From NCBI GenBank assembly GCA_022778805.1, contig JALFSN010000006.1, forward strand, positions 1 to 64,000: a DNA stretch of 64,000 nt, in the 5' to 3' direction. Below the pieces are notes generated by a model. The model was given only the letters and a program-made list of their open reading frames with translations. It was not told the DNA's origin and did no database searches. This DNA comes from Arcanobacterium sp. GTDB taxonomy: Bacteria > Actinomycetota > Actinomycetes > Actinomycetales > Actinomycetaceae. Below are positions 1 through 7,643 of the stretch, in pieces. Made by a program: the position numbers and the translations under genes. Within the stretch, counting starts at the first letter, position 1; every line of letters starts with the position of its first letter.

Positions 1-90
1 CTAGAAATCGATCACACCATCGACCAACAAGACCCCTACAGTGACGGACTCACCCTACGCAAAGGCTGGGCCGGACGATACAAACCCTAA
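1..90 (+). CDS. 3' end of an unidentified gene
   Basis: An open frame runs in from the left edge and stops at TAA (88-90), giving a 29-residue tail ending GWAGRYKP. The tail is hydrophilic and is not recognised. An imperfect inverted repeat follows within 10 bp, so it could be the end of a mobile-element gene, but nothing visible proves that. The real gene lies mostly outside the window. Confidence 0.4.
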   Translation, partial: LEIDHTIDQQDPYSDGLTLRKGWAGRYKP

Positions 91-99
91 AACCACACC

Positions 100-170
100 A
101 CAACACGCCGAATAAAGACACACTTTTTGCTACTTATCCCCAAAAATGGCTATTTATGGCGACGTGTTGT
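100..170. repeat. imperfect inverted repeat
   Basis: Arms at 100-116 and 153-170 are inverted; the outer 8 bp (ACAACACG / CGTGTTGT) match perfectly and the inner part is interrupted. It could be a terminator of the partial gene on its left or an element end. The rest of 91-320 shows no gene. Confidence 0.35.
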
Positions 171-320
171 TAGTATTCGCCCTATTCTTTCGAGTTAAGA
201 GACAAAAGTGTATGGCAAAATCCAGTGCTTTACTATAGTGCTCTGTTTTGGAGTGCGGCATCTTATAAAGCTACAGACCCCAAATATCCTGCAGTCCACA
301 ACATGGAACCACTCTGCATA

Positions 321-349
321 CAAAAAATGACCCTGCTGAAATAGCAGAG
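321..349 (-). terminator. rho-independent terminator of rpmF
   Basis: On the minus strand a short stem (CTGCT/AGCAG, arms 333-337 and 343-347, loop 5 nt) is followed by a run rich in T (321-329). It lies 24 bp past the rpmF stop codon, in the position expected of an intrinsic terminator. Confidence 0.55.
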
Positions 350-372
350 CCATCTTTGCCGCGGTTAGCTGA

Positions 373-543
373 TCAATCGAGATCGAGCAAACCTTTTTGC
401 GCAGCTTTAGCGAGACGACGCGGAATGCGCACCTCGCTGCCACCCATCACTTTCACCGCTTGCAGCTCAGTGAGCTTCGCCTTCCACGAAGAACGGCGAG
501 AGCGGGTGTTGCTGCGAGACATCTTTCGCTTTGGAACTGGCAT
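373..543 (-). CDS. rpmF: 50S ribosomal protein L32
   Basis: This 56-residue protein of the large ribosomal subunit reads [20 protein letters not shown] at its N-terminus and continues with the I-P-R-R-L-A-K-A-A segment typical of actinobacterial L32 (compare the mycobacterial form). It has no cysteine, so it is the zinc-free type. The start is ATG at 543 with GGAGGA/AGGGG just upstream; a later in-frame ATG (codon 8) is less likely because the MPVPKRK start is conserved. It is a single gene with its own terminator. It is too short for ordinary length cut-offs and is easily missed. In some actinobacteria cysteine-free L32 paralogues are induced by zinc shortage; no Zur box is obvious here. Confidence 0.93.
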   Translation of the reverse strand: MPVPKRKMSRSNTRSRRSSWKAKLTELQAVKVMGGSEVRIPRRLAKAAQKGLLDLD

Positions 544-802
544 TCCTCCGCCCCTTTCTTATCCAACGTACACTTCCTGCAGAGTCAGTGTACAAAGTTT
601 GCAAACCGTGCTCATTGGAGCACACAAGGGTTGATCTTAGCGCCATGGAGCGTAAATATCCATTTCGTTTACAAGCTTTGTGCGCAATGCCACCCACGCA
701 ATACACCTATGCAATGTCACCTGCACATTACCCCACAAATGCCCTCCAGCACCACGCACCACCCGCTTACGCTGAGAGCTCATCATCATTAATAATAGGT
801 AC

Positions 803-1522
803 ATGTCCACAGCTCCTCCCCCGCAAGCTGAACAAACACCTGATGCGACCGAATTTCTACGACTGCCCCTCGCTACCACCTTGCGCGGTGAACTCACAAT
901 CAAGCGCTCCCGATTTATTGCCAGCGCCACGCGAGTATCATCCCTAGCAGCTGCACGTGAATTTTTCGCAGCCATCCGCACTGAATTTCCCGACGCTCGT
1001 CACCACTGCACTGCTCTTTCCGTCATGGAAGAATCTATCTCTACTCCTATCGTGCGATCGTCCGATGACGGCGAACCGGCAGGGACTGCGGGGCGCCCCA
1101 TGCTCGGGGTACTGCACGCTAGCAGATTAACGGATGTGGCCGTCGTCGTCACGCGATATTTTGGCGGTACGTTACTCGGCACGGGCGGACTCGTTCGGGC
1201 ATATTCAGACTCTGTGCGCGGCGTCCTCGACGGAGCTCCAGTGCTGCGCCGCAAACCCGCGCGCACTCTACGCTTGAGCGCGCCATATGCCATCGCCGGC
1301 AAATTGGAAGCCGATCTGCGCACCCACGGCTTTGACCACATAGAATCGTCCTATACGCCATCATCAGCGACTCTCTCTATACGAGTGAGCGAATCTGAGT
1401 TGAACGTCTTCCACTCTCTCGTGGCACAACTCACAAATGGTGCCCTAAAACCACATGACGACGGCTCTACCTATATCGAAATACGCGCAGGCAAACTTGC
1501 GTTAATCGCCTCAGGTGGCTAG
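803..1522 (+). CDS. YigZ/IMPACT family protein
   Basis: This 239-residue protein carries the UPF0029/IMPACT signature: S-D-D-G-E-P-x-G-T-A-G-x-P (about residues 86-98) and V-T-R-Y-F-G-G-x-x-L-G-T-G-G-L (about 115-129), followed by the C-terminal ferredoxin-like DUF1949 region. The family is widespread; the eukaryotic member IMPACT modulates GCN2, and bacterial YigZ has no settled biochemical role. A proline-rich stretch precedes the conserved domain, which begins near residue 25, so the true start could be slightly further in. ATG 803 has only a weak ribosome site (ATAGGT). It is transcribed alone. Confidence 0.9.
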   Translation: MSTAPPPQAEQTPDATEFLRLPLATTLRGELTIKRSRFIASATRVSSLAAAREFFAAIRTEFPDARHHCTALSVMEESISTPIVRSSDDGEPAGTAGRPMLGVLHASRLTDVAVVVTRYFGGTLLGTGGLVRAYSDSVRGVLDGAPVLRRKPARTLRLSAPYAIAGKLEADLRTHGFDHIESSYTPSSATLSIRVSESELNVFHSLVAQLTNGALKPHDDGSTYIEIRAGKLALIASGG

Positions 1523-1960
1523 CCTAGAGCCATGCGGTCGTCGCTCGAATATGCGGTCGTTACGCGATCAACGGCAAAAACGCAGCGACGAGCATACCGA
1601 GCATACTGCGAAACGCAGAAAAATTTTTATAGAGAAGATAAACAGAGAGGAGAGCGCCCATGATTCATACGCGCGTCCTACCCCGTTCTCTCTGCTCATG
1701 CTTGTGTCTCTAGGACGCCGGCCTTACTTTGTGCGCATTGACCGCATGCTCGGCGTCCGCTTCCATGCCTGAATCCACACTATGCCTCTCGCGTCGCAGG
1801 CTTTCTCGGGCTATTAATCCCCGCATGGACATCTCGTGGCCTCGGGAAAATAACCGCATCGCTTGTGACACTCGGAAAGAGCATTCAGAGAGTTCAGCTG
1901 CGACGTCTTCTCACCAAGCTTCACTAGTCGTCGTAGCTTCACTGGCGAGGTGAGGCAAGC
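1523..1960. other. intergenic region, no gene seen
   Basis: About 440 bp between the YigZ gene and the cysK upstream region. Open frames exist on the plus strand but have arginine/serine-rich, shadow-like translations and no ribosome site at a plausible distance. I see no RNA gene or hairpin here. Confidence 0.5.
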
Positions 1961-2004
1961 AGGAATTCTTCAGGCGGGAATTCTTCACCACCGTAAACGT
2001 TTAC
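1961..2004. promoter_or_regulatory. repeats and palindrome in front of cysK
   Basis: Two direct copies of GGAATTCTTCA (1962-1972 and 1978-1988, 16-bp period) are followed by a perfect 12-bp palindrome GTAAACGTTTAC (1993-2004), about 34 bp before the cysK start. A third GAATTCTTCA overlaps the cysK stop codon region (2969-2978). The layout fits an operator/promoter region for the cysteine genes; the regulator is unknown. Confidence 0.4.
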
Positions 2005-2037
2005 CTTATGGAATTTTGAAAGCTTTAGGAGAAAATT

Positions 2038-2970
2038 ATGGCACTCTATCAATCCATTACTCAGATCACGGGCAATACCCCTCTTCTTCGTTTTAATAAG
2101 CTCACGGGCGATGCCCCAGCCACAGTTTTTGGCAAACTCGAGTTCTACAATCCTGCCAGCTCCGTCAAAGATCGCGTAGGCGTAGCTATCGTCGACGCTG
2201 CTGAAAAAGCGGGGGCATTAAAGCCTGGCGGAACAATCGTAGAAGCCACATCGGGCAACACCGGAATCGCTCTCGCCTGGGTGGGGGCAGCCCGCGGATA
2301 CAAGGTCATCTTGACGATGCCTGCTTCCATGAGTCAAGAGCGTCGCGCCTTGCTGCGTGGTTTTGGAGCTGAACTGGTACTCACTGAACCAGCCAAAGGG
2401 ATGCAGGGTGCCGTCGATAAAGCCCATGAGATTGTAGAATCGCACGATAATGCCATTCTCGCTTCTCAGTTCGAGAACGAAGCCAATCCAGCAATTCACG
2501 AAGCCACTACTGGCCCAGAAATTTGGAAAGACCTCGACGGCAATGTGGACGTGTTCGTCTCGGCAATCGGCACAGGTGGCACTATCACCGGTGTTGGACG
2601 TTACCTCAAAGCACACAATCCCGATGTGCATATCGTAGGCGTCGAGCCTGCAGACTCCCCGCTACTCTCACAGGGCAGAGCCGCTTCCCACAAAATCCAA
2701 GGTATTGGAGCAAATTTCGTTCCCGAGGTACTCGATACTCATATTTACGACGAAGTGATCGCGGTGGAGTTCAGTGACGCCGTTGAGACGGCTCGTCGTG
2801 CCGCTCACGAAGAGGGAGTGCTCGCTGGTCTCTCCGGCGGCGCCGCCATCTGGGCTGCACTTCAGCTTGCTCAACGCCCAGAATTCGCCGGAAAGAATAT
2901 CGTGGTGATTGTCCCCGATTTCGGGGAGCGTTACGTCTCCACTGCACTCTTTGAAGGTCTCATAGACTGA
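2038..2970 (+). CDS. cysK: cysteine synthase A
   Basis: O-acetylserine (thiol) lyase, 310 residues, makes cysteine from O-acetylserine and sulfide with pyridoxal phosphate in the cytoplasm. The cofactor lysine is K44 in the N-P-A-S-S-V-K-D-R motif; the T-S-G-N-T-G loop binding the substrate carboxylate is near residue 68 and the phosphate-binding G-T-G-G-T loop is near residue 177. Length is normal for the family. AGGAGA precedes ATG 2038 by 6 bp. The serine acetyltransferase gene lies 309 bp downstream on the same strand, so the two last steps of cysteine synthesis sit together, though a strong hairpin between them suggests separate transcripts or attenuation. Confidence 0.96.
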   Translation: MALYQSITQITGNTPLLRFNKLTGDAPATVFGKLEFYNPASSVKDRVGVAIVDAAEKAGALKPGGTIVEATSGNTGIALAWVGAARGYKVILTMPASMSQERRALLRGFGAELVLTEPAKGMQGAVDKAHEIVESHDNAILASQFENEANPAIHEATTGPEIWKDLDGNVDVFVSAIGTGGTITGVGRYLKAHNPDVHIVGVEPADSPLLSQGRAASHKIQGIGANFVPEVLDTHIYDEVIAVEFSDAVETARRAAHEEGVLAGLSGGAAIWAALQLAQRPEFAGKNIVVIVPDFGERYVSTALFEGLID

Positions 2971-3036
2971 ATTCTTCATAGCCTAGAAAGACAAGAAAAT
3001 CGGCTAAAAACATACCTTTGCAGGTGCACGTATGTA

Positions 3037-3069
3037 GGTTGGCGCCCACTTTTCGAGTGGGCGCCAACC
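3037..3069 (+). terminator. hairpin after cysK
   Basis: A perfect 14-bp stem (3037-3050 with 3056-3069) with a 5-nt loop TTTCG, 67 bp after the cysK stop. No U-tract follows, so it may be a factor-assisted terminator or an RNA-stabilising structure. Confidence 0.65.
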
Positions 3070-3167
3070 CTATATCTGCAGCTACCGAATGTTCGGGATG
3101 TGCACTGAGGTGTGCACCGGCCACGGTATGCACCATAGACGTACAAATGCTGGAGCGCGACCGGAGT

Positions 3168-3231
3168 AAAAACTGCAACTAGAGCAGAAGCCGGACTGCA
3201 GCTGGAATAAAAAACTGCAACTAGAGCAGAA
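3168..3231 (+). repeat. two-copy direct repeat upstream of cysE
   Basis: A 22-bp sequence containing CTGCAACTAGAGCAGAA occurs at 3168-3189 and again at 3210-3231 (42-bp offset), with related but degraded flanks (GGAGTAAA / GGAATAAA). It lies 50-110 bp before cysE. Confidence 0.7.
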
Positions 3232-3279
3232 AAACGCAACAGAAACAGCAACCGCAAAAGATAGCGATAGAATGAGGCG

Positions 3280-3858
3280 GTGACAGCAATTGTGAATCTT
3301 ATAAAAGAGATGAAAGAAGATCTCGAAGCGGCACTGACCAATGATCCTGCAGCCCGCAGCTCACTTGAAGTGGCTCTCGCCTATCCAGGGGTGCATGCCG
3401 TCTGGGCATATCGACTCGCTCACCGCCTGTGGAACAAAAATGACCATCTCAAGCTGCCTGCACGCCTATTATCGCAGATCACTCGCGCTATCACTGGTGT
3501 AGAGATTCACCCCGCGGCTAAATTGGGACGCCGCCTCTTCATCGATCACGGCATGGGAGTCGTGATCGGCGAGACTGCCGAAGTGGGAGAAGACGTGACG
3601 ATTTACCACGGCACCACTCTCGGCGGAACATCGCTCACCAAAGGGGCGAAGCGTCACCCCACCGTTGGCTCACACGTGGTGATCGGCTCAGGTGCAAAAG
3701 TACTGGGCAATATTACCATCGGCGATGGAGCACAGATCGGCGCAAATGCTGTGGTCGTGCGCGATGTGCCAACAGACAATATCGCGGTGGGCATCCCCGC
3801 CCGAAATCACTTAGCCGCCGAGCACCAGCCGCACATCGACCCAGCCATCTATATCTGA
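3280..3858 (+). CDS. cysE: serine O-acetyltransferase
   Basis: Transfers acetyl from acetyl-CoA to serine, feeding CysK. The 192-residue protein is the short EpsC-like form: a helical N-terminal part with D-P-A-A-R-S and the conserved Y-P-G-x-H-A-x-W motif, then a left-handed beta-helix of hexapeptide repeats starting at G-V-E-I-H-P-A-A. The predicted catalytic pair is D89-H90 (F-I-D-H-G) and a second conserved His is in R-H-P near residue 126; the acetyl-CoA loop V-G-I-P-A-R closes the helix. GTG 3280 is preferred because GAGGCG lies next to it and the extra helix is seen in relatives; ATG 3310 is the alternative. Its pairing with cysK makes the assignment firm. Confidence 0.94.
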   Translation: MTAIVNLIKEMKEDLEAALTNDPAARSSLEVALAYPGVHAVWAYRLAHRLWNKNDHLKLPARLLSQITRAITGVEIHPAAKLGRRLFIDHGMGVVIGETAEVGEDVTIYHGTTLGGTSLTKGAKRHPTVGSHVVIGSGAKVLGNITIGDGAQIGANAVVVRDVPTDNIAVGIPARNHLAAEHQPHIDPAIYI

Positions 3859-4037
3859 CTGCTATCTGACCATTGCTCTACCGGTACCTGACCACCACCA
3901 ACTGACGGCCGCCACCGTGGAGTCCGCCCTTAGCCACTTTCACCTTAGCTGACACTCTACCTTAGCCGAGCCTTAGTCGACTGCCCTAGCTGACGACGGC
4001 ATGCACACACGCCCATACGCTCAGCGTGCCCATATGC

Positions 4038-4496
4038 TCACGCCTGCTGATGCGCCTGCTCGTAATCGTGCATCATCTGAATACGGCTCTGATGGCGAGA
4101 TGCTGGATCAAAATCAGTGCTGAGAAACACATCCACAAATCGAGTAGCTTCCTCCAGCGTGTGCTGACGCGCGCCGAGAGAAATCACATTGGCGTTATTG
4201 TGGGCGCGAGCCAGCATGGCGATATCGTCGTTCCACACTAATGCCGCACGACATCCTGCTACCAGATTGGCAGACATTTGCTCGCCATTCCCGCTTCCGC
4301 CGATGACGATTCCCAGCGATCCAGGGTCAGCTACTGTGGCTCGCGCACATTCGATACACACCGGAGGATAAGCATCTGTGGGATCGTAATGCTCGTACCC
4401 ATGATCAATCACCTCATAGCCGCCTTGAGCAAGGTGAGCTTTCAAGTGTTCTTTTAATTTAAATCCAGCATGATCTGCAGCAATGTGTATACGCAT
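4038..4496 (-). CDS. rpiB: ribose-5-phosphate isomerase B
   Basis: Interconverts ribose 5-phosphate and ribulose 5-phosphate in the pentose phosphate pathway. The 152-residue protein begins M-R-I-H-I-A-A-D-H-A-G, the family start, and has the active-site loop G-G-S-G-N-G-E. The residue at the catalytic base position is Glu (E72), not the Cys of E. coli RpiB, matching the mycobacterial subclass. The phosphate-binding A-R-x-H-N-N-A-N segment follows. The gene is divergent from the M13 peptidase gene with about 60 bp between starts, so their promoters share a small region. Confidence 0.95.
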   Translation of the reverse strand: MRIHIAADHAGFKLKEHLKAHLAQGGYEVIDHGYEHYDPTDAYPPVCIECARATVADPGSLGIVIGGSGNGEQMSANLVAGCRAALVWNDDIAMLARAHNNANVISLGARQHTLEEATRFVDVFLSTDFDPASRHQSRIQMMHDYEQAHQQA

Positions 4497-4558
4497 GTTT
4501 ATAGCATAATCTGCCCACCACGTATGAGACAGAGAATTTGCACGCTAAAGTTGTTTGT

Positions 4559-6688
4559 ATGACCACAGTTGATGACACCACTCTTGACGTAACCGGCGCA
4601 CTCAATATGGATGTGCGCCCACAAGATGATTTTTACCGCTTCGTGAACGGCACGTGGATTGAGTCCGCCGACATTCCACCAGATCAATCATCTACCGGAT
4701 CCTTTGTAGAGTTGCGCAACACATCAGAGCGTCGGGTTCGTGCCATTATTGAAAAGCTCGCCGCCACTACCGCACACCGCGAGCACTCGGGTCAAACACC
4801 GGCGCAGGAGCACAACAGCTCCACGCCTACTGCCCTGTACGGCGCCGCCGTCACCAATCAGAAAATTGCAACCGATCAAGAAGCTGCCGCTGACGAAGCA
4901 GAGAAGATCGGCGCACTGTTTAACTCATTCATGGATGAACAGCGCATAGAAGAGCTCGGCACCGCCCCATTGCAGTCTGACTTCGATCTTATCGATGCGG
5001 CAGATAGCAAAGCGGCACTTGCGACGGTGGCAGGACGGCTCAATACTACTGGCGTCGATACCCCGTTTTTCGTCGAAATTGACGCCGACCGCAATGATCC
5101 GCAACGTTACATCTGCTGGATCGGGCAGAGTGGTCTAGGGCTACCCGATGAAGCGTACTATCGCGCCCCTGAACACGCTGAGACTCTCACTGCTTATCGC
5201 AGTTTTATTCCGAAGCTCTACGCTCTGGCACGTTCAGCGGACGGCCGTTCAATAGACAGCGATCAGGCTCAAGCTGCTGCTGACGCCGTCATACGAGTCG
5301 AAACAGCCTTGGCCGCTCATCATTTCACCGTGATAGAGGAACGCGATGCCGAGAAGACCAATAACGTGATGCAGTGGGATGCGTTTATTGCCAGCGCCCC
5401 GGGCTTCGATTGGGACGGTGCGTTTGCTGCCCTTGGGCTATCCGCACAGAATGCCCCACAGCTACTCGTCGTGACGCCGCGAGCGCTCACTGGTTTCGCA
5501 GCAGTGTGGGAGCACAGCAGCCTCGATGACCTCAAAGAATATCTGCGGTGGAGCGTCATTCGCGCACGGGCTCCGTTCTTAACATCCGCTATTGTGCAAA
5601 CAAATTTCGACTTTTACGGCACGGTGCTCTCAGGGCAAGAGGAGCTGCGTGACCGTTGGAAGCGCGCCGTCGCCCTCGTTGGATCAGTGTTGGGCGAGGC
5701 AGTTGGCAAAGCGTACGTCACCACGTATTTTCCCCCTGAGTATAAGGCGCAGATGGAACAGCTCGTGGCCGATCTATTGGAGGCCTACCGGCAATCCATC
5801 ACAGCATTGGACTGGATGAGCCCTGATACGAAGCGCAGAGCACTAGAAAAGCTCGACGCTTTCACGCCGAAGATTGCCTACCCCGATAAGTGGCGTGATT
5901 ATTCGTCCCTCACTGTGGATCCCCACGATTTAGTGGGGAACGTCCGCGCCGCCCACACGTTTGAACACGCGCGAGAAGTTGCGAAACTCGGTACTCCCGT
6001 GGATCGAGACGAGTGGTTTATGACGCCGCAGACCGTGAACGCTTATTACAACCCCGTCATGAACGAGATCGTCTTTCCCGCGGCCATTTTACAGCCACCG
6101 TTCTTTGATCCAGAGGCTGATCCAGCGTGGAACTACGGCGGAATCGGAGCCGTGATCGGCCATGAGATTGGCCACGGCTTCGACGATCAAGGCAGCAAGT
6201 ATGACGGCGCTGGCCGCCTGAATAACTGGTGGACTGACGCCGATCGGCGCGAATTTGAGAAACGCACTGCAGCGTTGGTCGATCAATACGATGCGTATAT
6301 CCCCAGCCAGCTTGGGGCAGATTCACCGCACCACGTACAAGGGCAACTCACTCTCGGAGAAAATATCGGCGATTTGGGTGGGCTAACGATTGCCCTCAAG
6401 GCGTACGACATAGCGATGCGACGAGCTGGATACGCCAGCTCGCACGAAGCACCCGTGCTGCAAGGTTTCACCGGTATCCAGCGGGTGTTGCTATCGTATG
6501 CTCGAATCTGGCAAGAGAAAGCTCGCAGTGAGCGTGTCATTCAGCTGCTGGCCACAGATCCGCATTCGCCTGACGAGTTCCGCTGCAACGGTATCGTGAA
6601 AAACATTGATGACTTCGCCGAGCAATTCTCACTCAACCCTGGCGATGCTCTCTACTTACCACCGGAGGAGCGAGTACATATCTGGTGA
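4559..6688 (+). CDS. pepO: M13 family zinc endopeptidase (PepO-like)
   Basis: A neprilysin-family oligopeptidase of about 709 residues. The zinc site is H-E-I-G-H (residues 535-539) within I-G-H-E-I-G-H-G-F-D-D-Q-G, with the third ligand in G-E-N-I-G-D-L-G-G near 600; N-A-Y-Y-N-P (substrate backbone binding) precedes them. The N-terminal D-D-F-Y-R-F-V-N-G-x-W motif is the M13 start signature. No signal peptide or membrane anchor is visible, so it is probably cytoplasmic, as in other actinobacteria. A TTG at 4538 in the same frame would add seven residues; ATG 4559 fits the family better. The gene is transcribed away from rpiB and ends just before a strong hairpin. Confidence 0.93.
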   Translation: MTTVDDTTLDVTGALNMDVRPQDDFYRFVNGTWIESADIPPDQSSTGSFVELRNTSERRVRAIIEKLAATTAHREHSGQTPAQEHNSSTPTALYGAAVTNQKIATDQEAAADEAEKIGALFNSFMDEQRIEELGTAPLQSDFDLIDAADSKAALATVAGRLNTTGVDTPFFVEIDADRNDPQRYICWIGQSGLGLPDEAYYRAPEHAETLTAYRSFIPKLYALARSADGRSIDSDQAQAAADAVIRVETALAAHHFTVIEERDAEKTNNVMQWDAFIASAPGFDWDGAFAALGLSAQNAPQLLVVTPRALTGFAAVWEHSSLDDLKEYLRWSVIRARAPFLTSAIVQTNFDFYGTVLSGQEELRDRWKRAVALVGSVLGEAVGKAYVTTYFPPEYKAQMEQLVADLLEAYRQSITALDWMSPDTKRRALEKLDAFTPKIAYPDKWRDYSSLTVDPHDLVGNVRAAHTFEHAREVAKLGTPVDRDEWFMTPQTVNAYYNPVMNEIVFPAAILQPPFFDPEADPAWNYGGIGAVIGHEIGHGFDDQGSKYDGAGRLNNWWTDADRREFEKRTAALVDQYDAYIPSQLGADSPHHVQGQLTLGENIGDLGGLTIALKAYDIAMRRAGYASSHEAPVLQGFTGIQRVLLSYARIWQEKARSERVIQLLATDPHSPDEFRCNGIVKNIDDFAEQFSLNPGDALYLPPEERVHIW

Positions 6689-6755
6689 CGGCGGAGCGGC
6701 TGGCTATATAGCAGCGCGGCACTGTAGGCGGACTATGGGCTGCACTGTAGAAAGT

Positions 6756-6786
6756 GCGTTTCCTGTGCAGATTACACAGGAAACGC
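6756..6786. terminator. bidirectional terminator-like hairpin
   Basis: A perfect 12-bp stem (6756-6767 with 6775-6786) and 7-nt loop lies between the convergent pepO and HAD genes, the expected place for a terminator serving both. There is no long U-tract on either side. Confidence 0.65.
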
Positions 6787-6873
6787 CGCACAAAGCGTTG
6801 CGCAGGAAGCGCGAGCAGCGCGGACAATGCCAGCGGCGCCGGAGAACAGCACGTGGAAAAGCACAGTGCGGCG

Positions 6874-7527
6874 TCACGGCAGATTGAGCAAAGCATGCAC
6901 CTGCGCCACGCCTTCCCACACATAGGCATGCAAACCAGATTGGCGTGCAGCGCTGACGTTTTCTTGACGGTCATCAAAGAAGAGAATCTGCTCGGGCGCC
7001 GCTCTCATCATCTCTGCCGTATAAGCGTATATGTGCGGATCTGGCTTGGCCATCCCCACCTCGCTCGAAAACACCATAGCGCGGAAGAGCCTCGCCCACT
7101 GCCAGCTGCGATAGAGCGGCGGTAGAGCACTCGGGGCATTGGAGAGAATTCCCAGCGCATAGCCGCGATCTGCAAGAGTGCGCAACAGGGCGAGAATATC
7201 TTCTTCCACCCTCACCCAGCATTGGCAGTCCATATCGACGAGCTCTCTCACCACTGCTGTACTGAGAGCTGGCGCTCCGGCATCACGAGCCACAAGCCGC
7301 CAGTACTGATCGTCTGGCAGGGCGCGATCATACTCGTCCCGATGTTTCCAGAACGCTGCCACGAACGCGCGCACGGAAGCGGCGTCAGTCGAGAGCCCCA
7401 TAGCGTGCGCCATCGCCGCAAAATCTGGTTTCTCCGTCACGAGCACGCCGCCTATATCGAAGACGACCGCCGTGATGCCACCCAACTCTGCAGGCAGTTT
7501 GTGCCGTGTCAGTATCCCCGCATTCAT
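6874..7527 (-). CDS. HAD-superfamily hydrolase
   Basis: A 217-residue phosphatase-like protein. Motif I is V-V-F-D-I-G-G-V-L-V (about 20-29) with the nucleophile Asp but a Gly two residues later where most phosphatases have the acid/base Asp, as in the YihX/epoxide-hydrolase N-domain subgroup. Motif II is I-L-S-N-A-P, motif III the Lys in G-M-A-K-P-D, motif IV F-F-D-D-R-x-E-N. The cap is the helical subclass I type. The substrate cannot be told from sequence; small sugar phosphates are typical. GAGG lies directly against ATG 7527, so the start is uncertain by some residues. It is convergent with pepO and divergent from pepN. Confidence 0.88.
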   Translation of the reverse strand: MNAGILTRHKLPAELGGITAVVFDIGGVLVTEKPDFAAMAHAMGLSTDAASVRAFVAAFWKHRDEYDRALPDDQYWRLVARDAGAPALSTAVVRELVDMDCQCWVRVEEDILALLRTLADRGYALGILSNAPSALPPLYRSWQWARLFRAMVFSSEVGMAKPDPHIYAYTAEMMRAAPEQILFFDDRQENVSAARQSGLHAYVWEGVAQVHALLNLP

Positions 7528-7643
7528 CCTCGCATGGTATCAGATCTCACTAACAACCCCACGGCGCTGATGCACCCACGAATGTAGGTCTGCCGCGCGC
7601 ATCAGCGTATGCTGGGACACACGAGTACACCTGTAGAGAAAGG

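Noticed and set aside
608-623. Perfect small hairpin GTGCTC-ATTG-GAGCAC
   Set aside because: No gene ends here and no U-tract follows; too short to interpret.
1515-1953. Plus-strand frames between the YigZ gene and cysK
   Set aside because: Arg/Ser-rich translations, overlapping frames and no ribosome sites; they look like chance frames.
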